Made by a program: the position numbers and the translations under genes. Positions 8,391-17,700 of a stretch of 64,000 bases of DNA are shown here, piece by piece. The DNA comes from Polaribacter ponticola (GTDB lineage: Bacteria > Bacteroidota > Bacteroidia > Flavobacteriales > Flavobacteriaceae): positions 1,891,001 through 1,955,000 of the forward strand of contig NZ_JAOSLC020000003.1 of assembly GCF_026191475.2 (NCBI RefSeq). The letters are read 5' to 3'. The stretch's first letter is position 1; each line of letters starts with the position of its first letter. Under the pieces are notes generated by a model, which saw only the letters and a program-made list of their open reading frames with translations, made no database searches and was not told the DNA's origin.

Positions 8391-11182
8391 ATGATTTTTA
8401 GATTTAAAATGTTTCTTTGTTTGTTTTTAATCTCCTTTTTATTTGGATTTTCTTCTCTATCTGCACAAACAAAAAATACAGATTTAAAAAAATTAAAAAA
8501 TTATATCGTCAAAAAAAATACGCCAATGTTTTAAAATTGGCAACAAAAAACCTTAAAAACCTAGAGGTTAAAACCAACAAAGACAGCCTTTTAAAAGCCA
8601 AACTTTTATTATACAAACATATTGGCGCTCAAAATATTGAAAAAGATTTTGAGATTATACCATCATTAAATAAATTAATAACAAATTGCCCAAAATCTTC
8701 TGAAGGAGATAGTTTAAAAGCAGCATTGTATAACAGAAAAGCGTATTATGAAAATAATTATGGTTCCAACTTTAAAAGCTATAAAAACATAACCAAATCA
8801 TTAAAACTACTTCAAGGATTAAAAAACCCAAATCCTGGTTATGTAATGGGAGCTTACCTTCTATTATCTACGCAACATGTATATTATGGAAATTTCGAGA
8901 AAGCTGAACATTATATGCGTTTAGCAGAAAATGTTTACACCAAAAATAAGCTTGAAATAGATAACAATACTTGGGAACTTAATGGTAATAATCATAGACT
9001 TGGAGTTATTGCAAATTACAGAAAAACATATATGCTTTGGAAATTATCCAAAGATTCTAAAGATAGTTTACCACTATTAAATACAATGAAATTACTTGAA
9101 AACATGCATAATCAGCCTGATTTTCACAAAGAAGAAAGAATATATTATAGTACGGCTTTAAATCATGTTGGTGATTGGTTTATATCTTATAAACATGATA
9201 GTTTAACAATACAAAAAGATGTTTCATTAGGTTTAAAATATTTATTTAAAGCCCATAATTTAGTAGAAAAAAAGGTTATACAGGAACTCCTTGGGCTATA
9301 AAATACAATCTTGCTAAAGGTTTTATAAGAGGACATCAATTAAAAAAAGCAGATAGCACTATGTCTATTTTATTTAAAGGTGTTTCTGAAACTGATGGAA
9401 GATTACCTTTCTTTTTAGCACAAAAAGCACAGATTAAAGCGAAGAAGCAACAAAAAGATAGTGCCCTACTTTACTTTTATAAATCCATAGAAAAAATACA
9501 TAAAGGCAAAGATTCATTACATTCAAATTTAGATAATTTTACCTCAAGTAAAAGTTATAATCACACTAAGTTACTAATTAGAATTGGTGAAGAACTTACG
9601 TATTATTATAAAAACGACACTGTTCTACAAAAAAAAGTAAACAAACTCTATCTTTTGGCTTTACAGCAATTTGAAAATAGTTATTTAGACACAAACTTTA
9701 ACCCAAAGCAAAATAATGAATTGCGTAAAATATTAAAGGGGATTTTAAAATCAAAAAAAACTGGTTTTAAAGAAAATCATCCTAATAAAATGATTTTAAA
9801 TAAGTACGAAGCTTTTAAAAATAAATTGGCATGGAAAAAATTTTATGAAAACAGATATACCAATTCTTTGCCTGAATTAGATTCCTTAAAAAACCGACAA
9901 TTAGAATTGGCTTCTCTACTTTCCTTTGCAAAATTAAATGGCCAAATTAGAAAACAAGATTCTATTAATAGGTTAATTGAAAGACATGATAATAGCAAGA
10001 AAAAACTATTTCCACAGTTAAATTTATTTAGTAATTTTAATTTTTCTGTAGAAGAATTACAACAAACATTAACCACAAAAGATATTGTTTTAAAATATAT
10101 TTTATTGAATGATGAACTTGCAGTTTATCAAATATCTAAAAATAGTTTTAAGGTTAATCTCCTTAAATGGACAATAAACGATCAAGAAAAATTACAGAGA
10201 TTCATTACAAAAACACAAAAACACAACTACAATACTAATTTAGCATCTAAATTTGGTGAGTTCTTAATTCCTAATTTAGATGATCGTATTAGCAACATCA
10301 TTATTAATCCTGATGGACTATTATACAAACTCCCTTTTGAAATTTTAACCAAAAAAATACGCTTTTAACCGAAAAGTATAATATTAGATACACCTCTAGT
10401 TTAGGGTTTATAAATACTGAAATAGAAAAACCTTCATTTTTAAATGATGTACATATTTATGCTCCAAATTATAAAAACACAACACCTTTATCTAATGTTA
10501 GAAGTAAGGCTTCTTTTTTAGAAGGTGCAAATAATGAAGCAAAAAAATAAGTGAATTATTTCCTTCAAAATTATATAATCAACAAAATTTATCTAAAAAA
10601 CAATTTATAGAAACTGCTGGTAAAGCCAAATTATTACATTTAGCAATGCACGCAGATGTAAATAATGATTACCCAGAATTTAGTCGCTTATTATTTAGCA
10701 ATAATTTAGAAAACGAAGAAGAACATCTATATTTAGAAGAATTATATGGTTTAAGTTTAGGAGCAGATTTAGCAATTTTAAGTGCTTGCAATACTGGAGT
10801 TGGGCTTGAAAAAAATGGTTCTTTAGAATCCTTTCAAAGAGCTTTTACTTTTGCAGGTGTGCCAGCAACAATTGCTAGTTTATGGGAGGTGCCAGATGCA
10901 AGTACAGAAAAAATTATGATTCTTTTTTATAAAAATTTAAAAGATGGACTAACAAAATCTGAAGCTTTAAAAAACGCTAAAATAAAGTTTAGAAAAGAAC
11001 ATATAAATAGTAAATTATCTGCGCCTTATTATTGGGCAGGTTTTGTTGTTTATGGAAACGACTCACCTATTGTTAGTACAACTAATTATTATACATATAT
11101 AATTTTTACCGTTATCTTAACGATTATTATATTTCTCGGAATAATTTTATTTAGAAAACGAAATATAAAAACTATTGTTTAA
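8391..11182 (+). pseudogene. TPR-CHAT domain protein (caspase-like protease fold), frameshifted as written
   Basis: Reconstructed length is about 931 aa. The ATG at 8391 gives a signal peptide ending SLSAQ; a long helical TPR region follows (about 8500-10050). The C-terminal third is a CHAT domain, with the catalytic His in LLHLAMHAD and Cys in LSACNTGVG, then FAGVPATIASLWEVPDAST and YYWAGFVVYGN, and a final transmembrane helix (about 11090-11150). Four breaks, at A8495-8500, A9267-9273, A10351-10357 and A10541-10547, are each repaired by one extra A, giving an uninterrupted protein, so sequencing error is likely. CHAT proteases with TPRs act in regulated proteolysis (separase-like, or gasdermin- and Craspase-linked in other contexts). 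Here the partner is an ECF sigma factor and a TPR membrane protein. Confidence 0.8.
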
Positions 11183-11744
11183 GGTGCTTTTCTGCCACTT
11201 TCTCTAGTTCGTCATACCAATTCTGTCCAAATTTTCTAACCAATGCTTGTTTTACAAACTTGTAAACAGGCACTTGTAGTTCTTTTCCTAAAGTACAAGC
11301 ATCATCACAAATTTCCCATTTATGGTAATTTACAGCAGAAAACTCGCTATAATCTTTAACTCTAACGGGATATAAATTACATGAAACTGGTTTTTTCCAA
11401 TCAATTTCTCCTTGATTATAAGCTTCTTCAATAGCACAAAGCGCTGTATTTTTTTCATCAAAAATTACGTAAGCACAATCTGCCCCATTAATTAATGGAG
11501 TTTCCAGTTCTCCCCATTCACTTGTTACCCAAGTTCCTTCTTTTTCAATAACAGCAATACCTTCCTTTCTTAAAAAAGGCTTTACTTTTGGGTAAATTTT
11601 TTCTAAAATTTTAGTTTCTGCTTCATCCAAAGGAGCACCAGCTTCGCCATCTACGCAGCATGCTCCTTTACATGCAGATAAATTGCACACAAAATCTTTT
11701 TCAATAATATCTTCTGAAACGATTGTCTTTCCTAGTTGAAACAT
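11172..11744 (-). CDS. DUF3109 family Cys-rich protein
   Basis: A 190-aa soluble protein of the DUF3109/YkgJ-like type. The N-terminal Cys cluster is CNLSACKGACC (Cys20, 25, 29, 30); further cysteines are in ALCAIEEAYN, VSCNLYPVRV and EICDDACTLG. The pattern suggests a bound metal or Fe-S cluster; biochemical function is not known to me. Its 3' end overlaps the convergent CHAT gene by 11 bp. A TAnnTTTG-type element (minus strand, complement of 11750-11757) is just upstream of the ATG. Confidence 0.8.
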   Translation of the reverse strand: MFQLGKTIVSEDIIEKDFVCNLSACKGACCVDGEAGAPLDEAETKILEKIYPKVKPFLRKEGIAVIEKEGTWVTSEWGELETPLINGADCAYVIFDEKNTALCAIEEAYNQGEIDWKKPVSCNLYPVRVKDYSEFSAVNYHKWEICDDACTLGKELQVPVYKFVKQALVRKFGQNWYDELEKVAEKHLKQ

Positions 11745-11832
11745 ATTCGCAAAAATATGATTATTTTTTTCTTTTTTTTACAATTTGCTAAAGTTAGTTG
11801 ATTAATTTTGTCGAAAATTAAATTAATTAATT

Positions 11833-12417
11833 ATGAACTTCGATTATAAAGAAATTTTAACCGCTTTTATGGTATTGTTTGCAGTTATAGATATAATTGG
11901 AAATATTCCAATTATTATTGATTTACGTAAAAAAGTTGGACATATCCAGTCTGAAAAGGCCTCTATTATTGCTGGTTTTATCATGATTGTATTCCTTTTT
12001 GTTGGTCAGAGTTTATTAACTTTAATAGGTATTGATGTAAATTCGTTTGCTGTTGCAGGTGCGTTTATATTATTTTTTATAGCACTAGAAATGATTTTAG
12101 GAATTACCTTATACAAAGATGATGGCGGCTCTGCTGCTATTACTGCAACTGTATTTCCATTAGCATTCCCTTTAATTGCTGGTCCTGGTAGTTTAACAAC
12201 ACTATTGTCTCTTAGAGCAGAATTTGCAATTGAAAATATAATTGTTGCGGTAGTTTTAAATATTGTATTCTTATATATTGTTTTAAAAACATCTTCTAAA
12301 ATAGAACGGTTAATTGGGGCAACAGGAATACAAATTATTCGTAAAGTGTTTGGAGTTATTTTATTAGCGATCTCTGTAAAACTTTTTGCTCAGAATATAA
12401 AAATGTTATTTCTTTAA
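11833..12417 (+). CDS. MarC family integral membrane protein
   Basis: A 194-aa, six-helix membrane protein of the MarC/UPF0056 family: an N-terminal helix with VIDIIGNIPI, a central AGAFILFFIALEMILGI, the signature FPLAFPLIAGPGSLTTLL, and a C-terminal helix with GVILLAISVKLFAQNI. The function of this family is unproven; the old link to multiple antibiotic resistance has been withdrawn. A TAATTTTG element (11803-11810) could be its promoter. The next gene starts one base after the stop, so the pair is probably co-transcribed. Confidence 0.85.
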   Translation: MNFDYKEILTAFMVLFAVIDIIGNIPIIIDLRKKVGHIQSEKASIIAGFIMIVFLFVGQSLLTLIGIDVNSFAVAGAFILFFIALEMILGITLYKDDGGSAAITATVFPLAFPLIAGPGSLTTLLSLRAEFAIENIIVAVVLNIVFLYIVLKTSSKIERLIGATGIQIIRKVFGVILLAISVKLFAQNIKMLFL

Positions 12418-12418
12418 A

Positions 12419-13024
12419 ATGGTTTTTGATGCATTAATAATTGGTGGTGGTGTTTCTGGAATGCAATGTGCACTTGTTCTGGGTTCTGCTAAAAACAAAC
12501 CTTTTGCTAAGAATAAAAAAGTTGGCATTATAATGCACCAAAGAGCATCTCATTTAGAAAATGCTTTATTTAACAATGTTTTGGGCCTAAAACCTAAAAC
12601 ATTAGGCAAAAATATTTTAAGTTCTGGTAAAGAACATTTGTCTAAAATATACACTCATATATCTCAAATAGAGAATGAAAAAGTAGTAGCCATTAAAAAT
12701 ATAGATGGAGTTTACTCGATAAAAACTTCTAAAAAAATATACCTTTCTAAAATAGTAATTCTCGCTTTAAATTATTCGAAACCATTTACTATTGATGGAT
12801 TAGATAAATTTATAATTCCTCATAAAAAAGCCAATCCATCAAAAGATCGAATTCAATTAATAAATGATGATCATCTTATAAAAGAGGGTTTGTACTGTTG
12901 TGGCACTATAGCCGGTTGCAGAAGTCAATTTGCAATTGCTTCTGGTAGTGGAGCTTCTGTAGCTACAGATATTCTTACACTTTGGAATAACGGAAACCAC
13001 TCCAAAGTTCACGATAAAATTTAA
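12419..13024 (+). CDS. Short FAD-dependent oxidoreductase (thioredoxin-reductase-like FAD module)
   Basis: A 201-aa protein with an N-terminal dinucleotide-binding fold (LIIGGGVSGMQCALVLG, residues 7-23) and a C-terminal FAD-binding tail pattern (GLYCCGTIAGCRSQFAIASGSG). It resembles the FAD halves of a thioredoxin reductase joined directly: the NADPH domain and redox CxxC are absent, and the usual length is about 300 aa. It may act as a subunit or be supplied with electrons by another protein. It is immediately downstream of marC. The start ATG (12419) is fixed by the Rossmann strand. Confidence 0.7.
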   Translation: MVFDALIIGGGVSGMQCALVLGSAKNKPFAKNKKVGIIMHQRASHLENALFNNVLGLKPKTLGKNILSSGKEHLSKIYTHISQIENEKVVAIKNIDGVYSIKTSKKIYLSKIVILALNYSKPFTIDGLDKFIIPHKKANPSKDRIQLINDDHLIKEGLYCCGTIAGCRSQFAIASGSGASVATDILTLWNNGNHSKVHDKI

Positions 13025-13073
13025 TTCTGTTTTTCAAAAAAAGTTCTTGTCTTTAATAATATGAAAACTAGGT

Positions 13074-13114
13074 AAATTACCTATTGTAAGAACTTTAGTT
13101 ATCCTCTATCTTTG
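13074..13114 (+). promoter_or_regulatory. Promoter P1 of candidate sRNA 1, with shared upstream box
   Basis: The box AAATTACCTATTGTAAGAA (13074-13092) contains the -33 TTG (13084-13086). Exactly 20 nt separate it from TATCTTTG (13107-13114), a match to the flavobacterial TAnnTTTG element. Upstream bases extend the box to a palindrome, TAGGTAA-A-TTACCTA. Confidence 0.65.
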
Positions 13115-13119
13115 TAAAA

Positions 13120-13234
13120 CACTTGTTTAAGTAAACAATAATAAAATTTATTTTTTATATATAAATCCCCCCAAATTATATACTATAAAAATAATATCTA
13201 ATAAAGCTAAACTATACAATAGTTTAGCTTTTTT
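13120..13234 (+). ncRNA. Candidate small RNA 1 (C-loop RNA)
   Basis: About 115 nt from the predicted start downstream of P1 to the terminator; no ORF of note. Elements in order: a 5' hairpin (TTGTTTA AG TAAACAA, 13123-13138); an AU hairpin with arms TATATAA (13158-13164) and TTATATA (13176-13182) presenting six C (13167-13172) in an 11-nt loop; and an intrinsic terminator (13203-13234). The same promoter box, C-loop and terminator arm recur in two further units, which argues for a real gene family. A C-rich accessible loop suggests pairing with G-rich mRNA sites, as in UCCC-type regulatory RNAs of other phyla (inference). The exact 5' end is estimated. Confidence 0.6.
13203..13234 (+). terminator. 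Terminator of sRNA 1
   Basis: AAAGCTAAACTAT (13203-13215), loop ACA, ATAGTTTAGCTTT (13219-13231), then further T to 13234. Perfect 13-bp stem. Confidence 0.85.
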
Positions 13235-13256
13235 GTTTTTAGCTTTCAAAAATTAA

Positions 13257-13299
13257 GAAAATTACCTATTGTAAGAATTTTGGTTCTTATATATATTTG
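13257..13299 (+). promoter_or_regulatory. Promoter P2 of candidate sRNA 2, with shared upstream box
   Basis: AAAATTACCTATTGTAAGAA lies at the start of this span, preceded by TAAG as in P3. The -33 TTG is at 13269-13271 and TATATTTG at 13292-13299, again with exactly 20 nt between them. It shares 19 nt of box with P1 and 18 nt with P3. Confidence 0.65.
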
Positions 13300-13304
13300 T
13301 ATTC

Positions 13305-13388
13305 TAATCTTATAGATTATATAATTAAATACGTCCCCCAATGTATTATATAAAAAAGCTAAACTATAATAATATAGTTTAGCTTTTT
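13305..13388 (+). ncRNA. Candidate small RNA 2 (C-loop RNA)
   Basis: About 84 nt. After P2 comes a small hairpin (AATCT TAT AGATT), then a hairpin with perfect 9-bp arms TTATATAAT (13317-13325) and ATTATATAA (13345-13353), with further AC/GT pairing inside, that exposes five C (13335-13339). It ends in a 16-bp terminator. The layout matches units 1 and 3. No coding capacity was noticed. The 5' end is inferred from promoter spacing. Confidence 0.6.
13353..13388. terminator. Bidirectional terminator (sRNA 2 / receiver gene)
   Basis: AAAAAGCTAAACTATA (13353-13368), loop ATAA, TATAGTTTAGCTTTTT (13373-13388). It has A and T tracts on both sides, so it can also end the convergent receiver gene whose stop is at 13416. 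Confidence 0.85.
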
Positions 13389-13415
13389 GTTTTCTATCAC
13401 TTTACAAATAATAAA

Positions 13416-13781
13416 TTATTTTACTTTTTTAATAGCTCCTATTAATTTATCAAAATCTTTAGATTTATCATAAAAAGCTAAAGCGCCATATTTTAAACAC
13501 AACTGTTTAAGCTCTTTACTTATAGAAAAAACAAAAACTTTTGTTTTTTTATTTTTTTCTTTTAATTCTTTTAAAATCTTAATTCCATTACCATCTGGTA
13601 GTTTTAAATCTAGAATTATAATATCAAAATCTGAATCATTTAAAAGTAAGTTTGCTTCTTTTAAACTAGTTGCTATACTTATACGATTAATAGTATTAAT
13701 CTTTTTAGACGCGTTAATAAGGTTCTTTCCTATAAAAGAATTGTCTTCTATTATTAACAAGTTATATAATTTTGTTTTCAA
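13416..13781 (-). CDS. Single-domain response regulator (CheY-like receiver)
   Basis: A 121-aa receiver with no output domain. Acidic pocket E12/D13 (LLIIEDNSFIG), phospho-acceptor D58 in DIIILDLKLPDGNG, a Ser/Thr-type position in VFVFSISKEL, and a conserved Lys near FYDKSKDFD. It lies between candidate sRNAs 2 and 3 on the opposite strand, and next to the NarL-type regulator and giant kinase, so it may act as a phosphate sink or intermediate for that kinase (inference). Upstream of its ATG are two palindromes (13796-13808 and 13844-13860). Confidence 0.85.
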   Translation of the reverse strand: MKTKLYNLLIIEDNSFIGKNLINASKKINTINRISIATSLKEANLLLNDSDFDIIILDLKLPDGNGIKILKELKEKNKKTKVFVFSISKELKQLCLKYGALAFYDKSKDFDKLIGAIKKVK

Positions 13782-13795
13782 AATAAATTAGAATA

Positions 13796-13860
13796 CCTTA
13801 ATTTAAGGAGTTTGTAATTTATGTTGATTTTATTTACTATCAAATAAGCAATATGCTTAT
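13796..13860. promoter_or_regulatory. Two palindromic candidate operators upstream of the receiver gene
   Basis: CCTTAA T TTAAGG (13796-13808) and ATAAGCA ATA TGCTTAT (13844-13860) lie 15 and 63 bp upstream of the receiver start codon. Both are perfect inverted repeats. They may be protein binding sites in the leader or promoter region; no binding protein can be named. Confidence 0.35.
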
Positions 13861-13926
13861 CATTCTAATTATATAAAATTTAGAAGCGTAAAAAAACAAG
13901 GCTTTAAACCCTAAATATAAAAAATA

Positions 13927-13970
13927 AGAAAATTACCTATTGAATGACTTGGTATTCTTACCTACATTTG
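13927..13970 (+). promoter_or_regulatory. Promoter P3 of candidate sRNA 3, with shared upstream box
   Basis: AAGAAAATTACCTATTG contains the -33 TTG at 13940-13942. TACATTTG follows at 13963-13970 after exactly 20 nt. The 3' part of the box (TAAGAA in P1 and P2) is not conserved here. Confidence 0.6.
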
Positions 13971-13975
13971 GAGTG

Positions 13976-14066
13976 TAAGGAATATTAATTCTTATTTTAA
14001 AGTTAAAAATAGTTATTAAGTAATAAAAAAAGCTAAACTCTTCCCCCGGTGTTTATCTTTTTTTAT
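13976..14066 (+). ncRNA. Candidate small RNA 3 (C-loop RNA)
   Basis: About 90 nt. The C-run (14043-14047) is placed directly in the 12-nt loop of the terminator hairpin: arms AAAAAAAGCTAAAC (14025-14038) and GTTTATCTTTTTTT (14051-14064), with a single C-T mismatch. The left arm shares AAAGCTAAAC with the terminators of units 1 and 2, so unit 3 looks like a shortened homologue in which the C-loop and terminator have merged. It lies between the two response regulator genes on the opposite strand. The 5' end is inferred. Confidence 0.55.
14025..14064 (+). terminator. Terminator of sRNA 3
   Basis: Near-perfect 14-bp AU-rich stem (one mismatch), loop TCTTCCCCCGGT, seven T at the 3' end. The A tract on the other side could also serve the minus-strand regulator that ends at 14086. 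Confidence 0.7.
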
Positions 14067-14085
14067 TATTAACTAAATAAGTGTT

Positions 14086-14739
14086 TTATAAATCTAAAGA
14101 AGTTAACCCTTTTTGTATAGCATATTTAGTTAAATCTGGTATGGTGTGTAATTCAATTTTTTTCATAATATTATTTCTATGAACATCAATTGTTTTCGGA
14201 CTTAAAAATAACACTTCTCCTATTTCTTTAGAAGATTTCCCTTCTGCAATTAATTGAAGTACTTCTTTTTCTCTAGAGCTCAATTGAGCTTTCTCTATAG
14301 ATTCTCCTTTTTTAAGTTGATTAAGATAATCTTGATTTATATCTTTAGATAGATATCTTTTATTTTCCATAACAGTAGAAATAGCCGTTAATAACTCATC
14401 GGAGTCTCCATCTTTTAACAAATAACCAAAGGCACCTGCTTTAAACATTCCTTGAATAAATTGCTTACCAGAATGCATAGAAAGGCCAATTATTTTTATA
14501 TCTGGTTCAATTTTATGTATTTGTTTTGCAGCTTCAATACCGTTTAAACCTGGCATTGCAACATCCATAACAATTATATTCGGTACTAATTTTGAGGCTA
14601 CTTTTATAGCCTCTCTTCCGTCTGAAGCCTCTCCAATAATTTGCATGTTAGATCTTTGCTCAATTATATTTCTTAAACCATCTCTAAGCAATTTATGATC
14701 ATCAACTAACACTATTTTAATTTCTATTAAATTGCTCAT
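14086..14739 (-). CDS. NarL/LuxR-family response regulator
   Basis: A 217-aa regulator. The receiver domain (about 7-125) has D13/D14 in VLVDDHKLL, phospho-acceptor D59 (NIIVMDVAMPGLNG) and conserved K in FGYLLKDGD. The LuxR-type helix-turn-helix (about 150-210) has SSREKEVLQLIAEGKSSKEI and SPKTIDVHRNNIMKKI. Its start overlaps the stop of the PAS kinase by 4 bp (ATGA), so kinase and regulator are translated together. It is the most likely DNA-binding output of the locus. The 13-nt box shared by the three sRNA promoters nearby is a candidate target (inference). Confidence 0.92.
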   Translation of the reverse strand: MSNLIEIKIVLVDDHKLLRDGLRNIIEQRSNMQIIGEASDGREAIKVASKLVPNIIVMDVAMPGLNGIEAAKQIHKIEPDIKIIGLSMHSGKQFIQGMFKAGAFGYLLKDGDSDELLTAISTVMENKRYLSKDINQDYLNQLKKGESIEKAQLSSREKEVLQLIAEGKSSKEIGEVLFLSPKTIDVHRNNIMKKIELHTIPDLTKYAIQKGLTSLDL

Positions 14740-17700
14740 ATAGATAAAGGTATAAAAATATTAACAGTTGTTCCTTTTTTTATTTCGGATGCTATTTCAA
14801 ATCTTCCTTGTATGTTCTTAATTCTTTCTTGTACAGTAAACAACCCAAAACCAGAGCCAGTGTGTCCATGATAATTGTTTAGTTTAGAAGTATCAAATCC
14901 ATTTCCATTATCAGTAAGAATAATATTAAGTCCAAATTTAGATTTATCAATATCTAAAGTTAATAAAGTTGCATTTGCATATTTAATAGCATTTTTTACA
15001 ACCTCTTGTAAACATCTATATAATAATATAGATTTTAATTCACTCAAATCAATATCATCTACATTACTATTAATACTACATTTTATTTTATGAGTAGCTT
15101 CTACATTTTCGAACATCCAATTTAAAGCATCAATAATACCTAATTGATATAATACTGGTGGAGATAATTCATAAGTAATTTTTCTACTATTCTCTAGAGC
15201 TTCAGAAATATGTGTTTCTATAAATTTTAAATCTTCATCAATTTCTTTTAATTCTGGTTTTTTCTTTAACTCATTAATTTTCATTTTAGAAATTACTAAA
15301 GATTGACTTAAATGATCATGAATGTTTGAAGCTATTTCTTTTTTCTGCTTTTCTTCAATTAAGGTCATTTCAGTAGTCATTTCTTGCAGTGATGTTTGAT
15401 ATTCTTGAATTTCTTGTTTTGCAAGTATCCATTGTGTAATATCTCTTGCAGAAGTAACAAAATAACTAACTTCATTATCCTTAAGAATTGGAGATGATAA
15501 AAATTCTAACCAAACAAAATGCCCTTTTTTATGTCGAATTCTAAATGAAAATGCTTCAGTACTTAATTTAGCAAACACCTTGTTTTCCATGGCATATTTT
15601 AAAGCTTCTATATCTTCTTCGTGTACAATACTAAATACTTTTTTTCCTAAAAATTCTGATTGTTCATAACCTAATAAATTTTTAATTGATGGACTTATAT
15701 ATTTAAAAGTACTATCTGGTTCTTGTAAACAAATTAAATCATTAGAGTTATCTGTTAAAAGACGATACATTTCTTCTGCTTCTTCTATTTTTCTTTTTAT
15801 TAATTTCTTTTCTGTAATATCTTGATTTGTCCCAGCCAAATAAATTACTTCTCCATTTTCGCCTAACACTGGCTTACAAATAGATCTTATAGTCTTTTCA
15901 ATATTATCTGGTAAATTAATTCTGAACTCAATATCATAAGGTATACCTTCTTTTATAGCTCTGTTATCTACAATATTAAATAACTCCTCATCTTCTGGAT
16001 GAATTCTACTTATTGCATTTTTATAATCTGGAGACCCACTATTAGAATCGAAACCCCAAATATCATACATTTCTTCTGACCACTCTTCTAATTCTGTTGA
16101 AGGATAAAAAAACCAACTACCCAATTTTGCTAATTTTTGAGCATTATTTAAAGAATTATTTAAATCAAAAAGTTTCTTATTTTGAGTATCTAACTCTTTT
16201 TGTCTTAATTTTTGCTCTGTAATATCCTGATTACTACCTGTTAAATGAATCAATATTTCATTATCTCGGTAAACAGATTTACAAATAGATCTTATCCACT
16301 TTTGTTCACCATTAGAACAGTTAATCCTAAATTCGATGTCATAAGAAATTCCTTTACTCGTTGCTAAACTTGATGCATTTAAAAATATTTTTCTATCATT
16401 AATATGAATTCGTTCTACAAAAGAATCAAAGTCTGGAACTCCAGACGCTGGATTTATTCCCCAAATTCTAAAAGTTTCATTAGACCATTCAGATTCTTGA
16501 GTATCTATATTAAATACCCAACTACCAACTCGTGCCAATTCTTGTGCTTCATTAAGTTTTTTTAAAGATTTATTCTTTTCTAACTCCGCTTCTTTTATAT
16601 TTTGAATACTTTGAATACTAACTGGTACAGTTTTTTGTTCTATTTCTGTTTGAGGAATTGGAATGGAAACTATTGCCGCAAATTCATCACCTTCAAGAGT
16701 TTTGTAATTTACCTCTGAAGTAAATATTTTTTCATTATTCCAAATAGATTCCATAAGTTTTATAAATACCTGTGTGGTTCCTTCAGTAAATGTATTTGTT
16801 ATATTGTTTAAAAAATCTTTATTACTTTTTGCTTTAAACAATTTTAAAGTTGATTTATTAACGCCATTAACCTTTAAGTTTTCAAGTAATGAAAACAATA
16901 CTTCAGGGTACAATTCTAAATGTTTTACAATGTTAGGTATCTCTAATTTTTTAAGCTCATTTATTTGCTTAAAGACTAAAGTAAAATCTTCATCCCAAAT
17001 AGAAACTGCAGAAGTCTCAAATATTCTTCTATAGTTTTCTTCTACGATTAAACGTTCTTCTTCAATTCTTTTTCTATCTGTAATATCTTTAGTAACTCCA
17101 AAAACACTCTCATTAGAGTTTTTTTCGAGAGCTACAATATGCAAATATCTAATTTCTCCACTTGGCCTAACCATTCTAAACTCAAAAGGAACAAACATGT
17201 TATCAATTAACAACGAACTTATACCTGCTTCAATTTTATGTAAATCTTCTGGAAACACAGTTTTAGAAACATTTGCATTAGAAGGGTAAAAACTTTCTCT
17301 AGTTACCCCATAAATGTTATACATTTCATCAGACCATTCTGCTTCATCTGTTTTCATATTCCAATGCCAACTTCCAACATGACTTAACTTTTGTTCTTCA
17401 TTTAATGCCTTATTTAATTCGTTAAGCTCTTTACTTTTTGAGTCTAATTCTTGTTGTTTAAATTTCTGTTCTGTAATATCTTGCATTACACCTCTCCTAC
17501 CAATAATTTCTTTGTTTTTATTATAAACTGGATGTATAAATGCTCTTAACCAAACTTCTTCATTTCTTAAGTTTACCATTCTTAACTCAATATCAAAAGG
17601 CAAACCTTTAGAATCTAATGTCATCGTAGATTTTGCAATTTTATTTTGAGATTCTTTATCGAAAAGAACAGCTATTTCTTCTCTAGAAGGTATCCCTTTT

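Noticed and set aside
8391..10560. Programmed ribosomal frameshifting in the CHAT gene
   Set aside because: Four breaks, all at A6-A7 runs and all fixed by one A, are better explained by homopolymer miscalls also seen in unrelated genes of the window.
13120..13388. Small protein genes in the sRNA units
   Set aside because: No frame with a plausible start and more than a few codons was seen between promoter and terminator.
13120..14066. Riboswitch or leader for the flanking genes
   Set aside because: The units end in terminators and point away from, or antisense to, the nearest coding starts, so they do not lead any gene.
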